Assembly (NCBI GenBank): GCA_029856425.1
Contig: JAHQWZ010000068.1
Coordinates: 1-8,326, forward strand
Source: Candidatus Thorarchaeota archaeon
GTDB taxonomy: Archaea > Asgardarchaeota > Thorarchaeia > Thorarchaeales > Thorarchaeaceae
Direction: 5' to 3'
DNA length: 8,326 nt
Positions 6,089 through 8,326 of the stretch are shown here, in pieces. The position numbers and the translations under genes were made by a program. Below the pieces are notes generated by a model, which worked only from the letters and a program-made list of their open reading frames with translations, searched no databases and had not been told where the DNA came from. Within the stretch, counting starts at the first letter, position 1; each line of letters starts with the position of its first letter.

Positions 6089-7486
6089 TTGGTAGGCATT
6101 TCTGGACTCATCTCAAAGAGCACCAACAAAGATGCTCTCGATATCGTGCAGAAAATGTCGAAGAAGATTTTGCATCGGGGAGAAGAGAGAACATTCAATT
6201 TCACACTCGATGAAGATTCAGCCGTCGTTATCAAAGTGAGGTCTCACCCATTTGAGTCGTTCATCTGCAAAGCTGATACGAAAGGAATTCTGCTTCTGGA
6301 TGAAATGTGGCAGGCAAATAAGGAGGCAGATATGCCGTTTGAGGCTTACTCTCCGAATTCGCTTCTATTAGCAGTGAATCATGAGGGAGTGGAAGTCAGA
6401 CGCCACTCACAATCAATGAGGGCGTTCTATTATGTCGAAAGTGATCAAGTTGTTCTTTTTGCGACTGAGAGAAAGGCACTTTGGGAAGTGACCAATCAGA
6501 GTAGCAAGTCTCTTCAACCAGGCCACCAGCTAAGGATTACAGGAGTTGGGGAGTCGACGATTATAGAAGACGAGAAAGAAGAACCTCCCCTTATTATTCG
6601 AGATAGACCTCGTGAAAAAGTCATTGAGCAGTTGACTGTAGCACTCAAGGAATCATTTTCTAGAATCACAGGTAGACGCGTTGGTGTGTTGTTTTCAGGT
6701 GGCGTTGACAGCTCACTTGTAGCTCTACAAGCGCAAGAAGTCTGCGATGAGGTATTGCTTTATTCTGCGTCTTCTCAATCAGTTCATGATCAAGTTGCTG
6801 CAGCAAGCTCGGCAGAAGAATTAGGCATGGATCTCAATAGCATAGAGATCAATGAGCGTGTAGTTTGGGAAATACTTCCACATCTCATCTATGCCATCGA
6901 GAGTGCATACCTAATGGATGTTGAGATTGCGCTACCATTCTATCTTGCTTCCAAACAGGCTTCCAGAGATGGAATCTCAATTATGCTGTCAGGACAGGGA
7001 CCTGACGAGTTGTTTGCAGGTTATGCTCGACATGTGAGGATCTTCGAGGAGGAAGGTCAAAACGTACTTGATGCCCAGCTATGGAATGAGGCCAAAAGAA
7101 CACATGAAGTAAATATCGAAAGGGATGAAAGAGCCATAGCGGTAAATGGTATCGGGTCATTCTTCCCATATCTTTCAGCCAGCTTTGTTGACCTCGCACT
7201 CTCGATTCCCTCGGAGTGGAAAATCCGTCTTGGGCCACAGCCTGAGAGAAAAGTAATCTTCAGAGAATTGGCACGGCATTTGGGTTTGCCCGAGAGCATC
7301 TGCATTTCACCAAAGAAGGCAACACAGTATAGCTCTGGGTCAAGCAGGATCTTGATGAAGAGTTTGGTAGAAAATGTCAACGGGATGAGAGATATTCCCA
7401 GGAAAAGGCAGAAAGCAAAGGCGCAGGAGTATCTGAATAGCCTAGCTTCAGAACTCGGAATGCATAATGCGACGTCTGAGAAATGA
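6089..7486 (+). CDS. Asparagine-synthetase-family (AsnB-like) enzyme with degenerate glutaminase domain
   Basis: TTG 6089 gives MVGISGLI, aligning with the family start MCGI(x)G; GTG 6077 would add four residues and overlaps the GGGAG site. From TTG the protein has 465 residues, shorter than E. coli AsnB (~554). The synthetase half is intact. SGGVDS (~203-208) is the PP-loop that binds ATP and forms acyl-AMP. SGQGPDELFAGY (~301-312) matches the SGEGADELFGGY motif. FPYLSASFVDLALSIP (~359-374) and RKVIFRELA...LGLP are typical C-terminal motifs, and SPKKATQYSSGS is the usual basic segment. The N-terminal half keeps the class II amidotransferase outline (HRGEE, FATERKALW, LQPGHQLRI). It lacks the nucleophilic Cys2 (Val here), the NGE glutamine-binding motif and the RD of RDxxGxKPLYY. 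It should therefore use free ammonia or another nucleophile. Relatives with the same loss include beta-lactam and carbapenam synthetases. The substrate is unknown. Confidence 0.9.
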   Translation: MVGISGLISKSTNKDALDIVQKMSKKILHRGEERTFNFTLDEDSAVVIKVRSHPFESFICKADTKGILLLDEMWQANKEADMPFEAYSPNSLLLAVNHEGVEVRRHSQSMRAFYYVESDQVVLFATERKALWEVTNQSSKSLQPGHQLRITGVGESTIIEDEKEEPPLIIRDRPREKVIEQLTVALKESFSRITGRRVGVLFSGGVDSSLVALQAQEVCDEVLLYSASSQSVHDQVAAASSAEELGMDLNSIEINERVVWEILPHLIYAIESAYLMDVEIALPFYLASKQASRDGISIMLSGQGPDELFAGYARHVRIFEEEGQNVLDAQLWNEAKRTHEVNIERDERAIAVNGIGSFFPYLSASFVDLALSIPSEWKIRLGPQPERKVIFRELARHLGLPESICISPKKATQYSSGSSRILMKSLVENVNGMRDIPRKRQKAKAQEYLNSLASELGMHNATSEK

Positions 7487-7509
7487 AGAGAATAGCATGG
7501 ATTAGAGCT

Positions 7510-7698
7510 CTATCCACCTGCGATGAGTGGAAGAACGATAACCAGGGTGTTCTCGTCAATAACTTCATCAAGTTCCATTCGTTTCCCTTCAACAAGTACT
7601 ACATGATCCATGGACAATTCCAATTCCACAAGAAGCTCCCTTGCTGTTTTGCTTTCTTCGATGGTGATTCGCTTGTATTTAGTACTCAGGGTTGACAT
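7510..7698 (-). CDS. Ubiquitin-like beta-grasp protein (MoaD/ThiS/SAMP family), C-terminal Gly-Gly
   Basis: 62 residues on the minus strand, from ATG at 7698 to TAG at 7510. An in-frame GTG at 7722 would add eight residues, but it lies upstream of the transcription start predicted from the TATA box, so ATG 7698 is preferred. The order is the small sulfur-carrier beta-grasp: strand KYKRITIEE, helix TARELLVELEL, strand HVVLVEGKRME, then DEVIDENTLVIVLPLIAGG. The free Gly-Gly end is what E1-like enzymes adenylate and then thiocarboxylate or conjugate. Family members donate sulfur for molybdopterin, thiamine or 2-thiouridine synthesis, or act as archaeal protein modifiers (SAMPs). Which role applies cannot be decided; no E1/MoeB or MoaE gene is in the window. 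It converges on the AsnB-like gene with a 23-base gap and no obvious terminator between them. Confidence 0.88.
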   Translation of the reverse strand: MSTLSTKYKRITIEESKTARELLVELELSMDHVVLVEGKRMELDEVIDENTLVIVLPLIAGG

Positions 7699-7730
7699 TG
7701 AACTCGCCTTGCTATACACCACATTCTGGG

Positions 7731-7741
7731 CTTATATCCTT
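7731..7741 (-). promoter_or_regulatory. TATA/BRE promoter of the ubiquitin-like gene
   Basis: The minus strand reads AAGGATATAAG: a purine-rich BRE-like start fused to a TATA box, about 35 bases before ATG 7698. Transcription start is expected near 7710, giving a leader of roughly 12 bases. This is the best-looking promoter in the window and helps decide the start codon. Confidence 0.55.
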
Positions 7742-7810
7742 AATTCGCTCAGCAACTTGTCAGCTGTATTTTTTGGGAGCATCGAACACATCTATACGCA
7801 CCAACGCTAG

Positions 7811-7820
7811 TCATAAATAG
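7811..7820 (+). promoter_or_regulatory. Possible TATA box for the HMG-CoA synthase transcript
   Basis: TCATAAATAG is the most TATA-like plus-strand stretch in the gap. If used, transcription would begin near 7840 and the leader would be about 160 bases, unusually long for an archaeon. A weaker AT-rich box closer to the gene (7902-7915 region) could be used instead. Confidence 0.3.
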
Positions 7821-7835
7821 CAGGAAAAAAGAAGG

Positions 7836-7881
7836 GACTATCGGCATCAATCGAATTGATGAACGACATTCGGTGATAGTC
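7836..7881. repeat. Nested inverted repeat (outer 7 bp, inner 7 bp)
   Basis: Outer arms GACTATC (7836-7842) and GATAGTC (7875-7881) are exact reverse complements. Inside them, CATCAAT (7845-7851) and ATTGATG (7855-7861) form a second perfect stem with a CGA loop. Read on the minus strand, the outer stem is followed by CCTTCTTTTTTCC (complement of 7823-7835), which looks like a terminator. Read on the plus strand, it would be the start of the HMG-CoA synthase leader. The orientation of function is not decidable here. Confidence 0.6.
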
Positions 7882-7964
7882 GTTACAAGGATTAGGCACT
7901 TCAATAACGTTCTTAAGAGGCATAGTACGGATTGGTCTAAGTTTCAACTAAAATGACGTAACAT

Positions 7965-7984
7965 GATTCGACAATTGCCGAATC
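7965..7984 (+). promoter_or_regulatory. Hairpin or operator immediately upstream of HMG-CoA synthase ribosome-binding site
   Basis: GATTCG (7965-7970) and CGAATC (7979-7984) are exact reverse complements around an 8-base loop. The right arm ends 5 bases before the GGAGAG ribosome-binding site (7990-7995). It could be a protein-binding palindrome or an RNA hairpin; 6-bp matches also arise by chance. Confidence 0.4.
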
Positions 7985-8002
7985 GAAATGGAGAGAGCGC
8001 AA

Positions 8003-8326
8003 ATGGTTGGCATTGTTGGCTATGGAGTCTACGTACCACGCTATCGCATAAAGACAGAAGAGATTGCTTCCGTTTGGGGCGAAGATGGCCCAAATTTGGC
8101 CAAGGGTCTTGGTGTTTTTGAGAAGTCGGTACCAGGACCAGATGAGGATGTCGCGACGATTTCTGTGGAGGCAGCGCGAAATGCTGTCAAGCATGGTGGG
8201 ATTGACCCGGCTGACATAGGAGCAGTTTATGTAGGCTCGGAGTCACATCCCTACGCAGTCAAACCTACGGGAACAATTGTAGCAGAGGCTATTGGATGCA
8301 CGCATGACATCACGTGCGCAGACTTT
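8003..8326 (+). CDS. Hydroxymethylglutaryl-CoA synthase, archaeal type; N-terminal 108 residues, cut by window end
   Basis: Condenses acetyl-CoA with acetoacetyl-CoA to HMG-CoA, a committed early step of the mevalonate route to archaeal isoprenoid lipids. ATG 8003 has GGAGAG (7990-7995) seven bases upstream; an in-frame ATG at 7988 would add five residues but overlaps that site. The sequence is a close fit to archaeal HMGS. MVGIVGYGVYVPRYRIK (1-17) starts the thiolase fold. GLGVFEKSVPGPDED (35-49) and TISVEAARNA follow. AVYVGSESHPYAVKPT (74-89) contains E80, corresponding to the general-base Glu of HMG-CoA synthases. The window stops at ITCADF, a few residues before the expected catalytic cysteine. 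In many archaea this gene is followed by an acetoacetyl-CoA thiolase and a DUF35 OB-fold protein that form a complex with it; those would lie beyond the window. Confidence 0.95.
   Translation, partial: MVGIVGYGVYVPRYRIKTEEIASVWGEDGPNLAKGLGVFEKSVPGPDEDVATISVEAARNAVKHGGIDPADIGAVYVGSESHPYAVKPTGTIVAEAIGCTHDITCADF

Larger units (their letters stand above)
7699..8002. other. Non-coding divergent region between the ubiquitin-like gene and HMG-CoA synthase
   Basis: About 304 bases with no credible coding frame on either strand. It holds the minus-strand promoter (7731-7741), a T6 run (7769-7774), a plus-strand TATA-like TCATAAATAG (7811-7820), an A6 run (7824-7829), a nested inverted repeat (7836-7881), a CTTAAG palindrome near 7912 and a hairpin next to the HMG-CoA synthase start (7965-7984). 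I see no tRNA or other known RNA gene. Confidence 0.7.

Noticed and set aside
5968..6213. 81-codon plus-strand open frame bridging the AbrB/ACT-like and AsnB-like genes
   Set aside because: It overlaps both real genes out of frame, and its start lies inside the upstream gene with no ribosome-binding site.
7750..7774. CAGC...GCTG stem followed by T6 on the plus strand, resembling a terminator
   Set aside because: The stem has only 4 bp with a 9-base loop, and no plus-strand gene ends nearby; it would need read-through from the AsnB-like gene across the minus-strand gene.
7855..7881. Possible C/D-box small RNA (TTGATGA and GTGATAG look like C boxes)
   Set aside because: No CTGA D box occurs in the following ~100 bases, and the first box departs from the RTGATGA consensus.
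1..8326. CRISPR array, insertion sequence, tRNA/rRNA genes, or phage defence genes
   Set aside because: No regularly spaced repeats, transposase motifs, cloverleaf-like sequence or known defence-gene domains are seen anywhere in the window.

Overview
The window reads as archaeal chromosome at moderate GC. The evidence is a group II chaperonin (thermosome) C-terminus with a Gly-Gly-Met tail, an archaeal-type 3-hydroxy-3-methylglutaryl-CoA (HMG-CoA) synthase of the mevalonate pathway, a MoaD/ThiS/SAMP-like beta-grasp protein ending in Gly-Gly, AT-rich TATA-like boxes about 25-35 bases before several starts, and a hairpin plus T-run terminator. Asgard archaea (for example a Thorarchaeia-like lineage) would fit the GC content and the secreted prenyltransferase-fold repeat protein. 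That placement is an impression from gene content, not a demonstrated assignment.

Layout. Bases 1-579 hold the 3' end of the thermosome gene, closed by a terminator at 598-629. Next come a P-loop NTPase with BioD/CobQ-like motifs (645-1493) and a thioredoxin reductase (1571-2515). A secreted, C-terminally anchored alpha/alpha-toroid repeat protein follows (2642-3838), then a 529-residue protein I do not recognise (3919-5508). A small protein with an AbrB-like N-terminus and an ACT-like C-terminus (TTG start, 5580-5999) precedes an asparagine-synthetase-family enzyme (about 6089-7486). Between these two lies an 89-base leader full of short, overlapping hairpins. Convergent to the synthetase, with a 23-base gap, is the 62-residue ubiquitin-like protein on the minus strand (7510-7698). 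A 304-base non-coding region holds its promoter and two inverted-repeat structures. The window ends inside HMG-CoA synthase (8003 onward), just before its catalytic cysteine.

Functional reading. Most genes look like separate transcription units with their own promoters, and the plus-strand genes up to 7486 are not one operon. The most notable block is 5580-7486: a putative DNA-binding/ligand-sensing protein, a structured leader, and an AsnB-family enzyme. The enzyme keeps the synthetase PP-loop, but its glutaminase half has lost the nucleophilic Cys and other signature residues. This resembles known family members that make amide bonds without hydrolysing glutamine (beta-lactam synthetase, carbapenam synthetase). 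Whether the nearby ubiquitin-like protein takes part is speculation.
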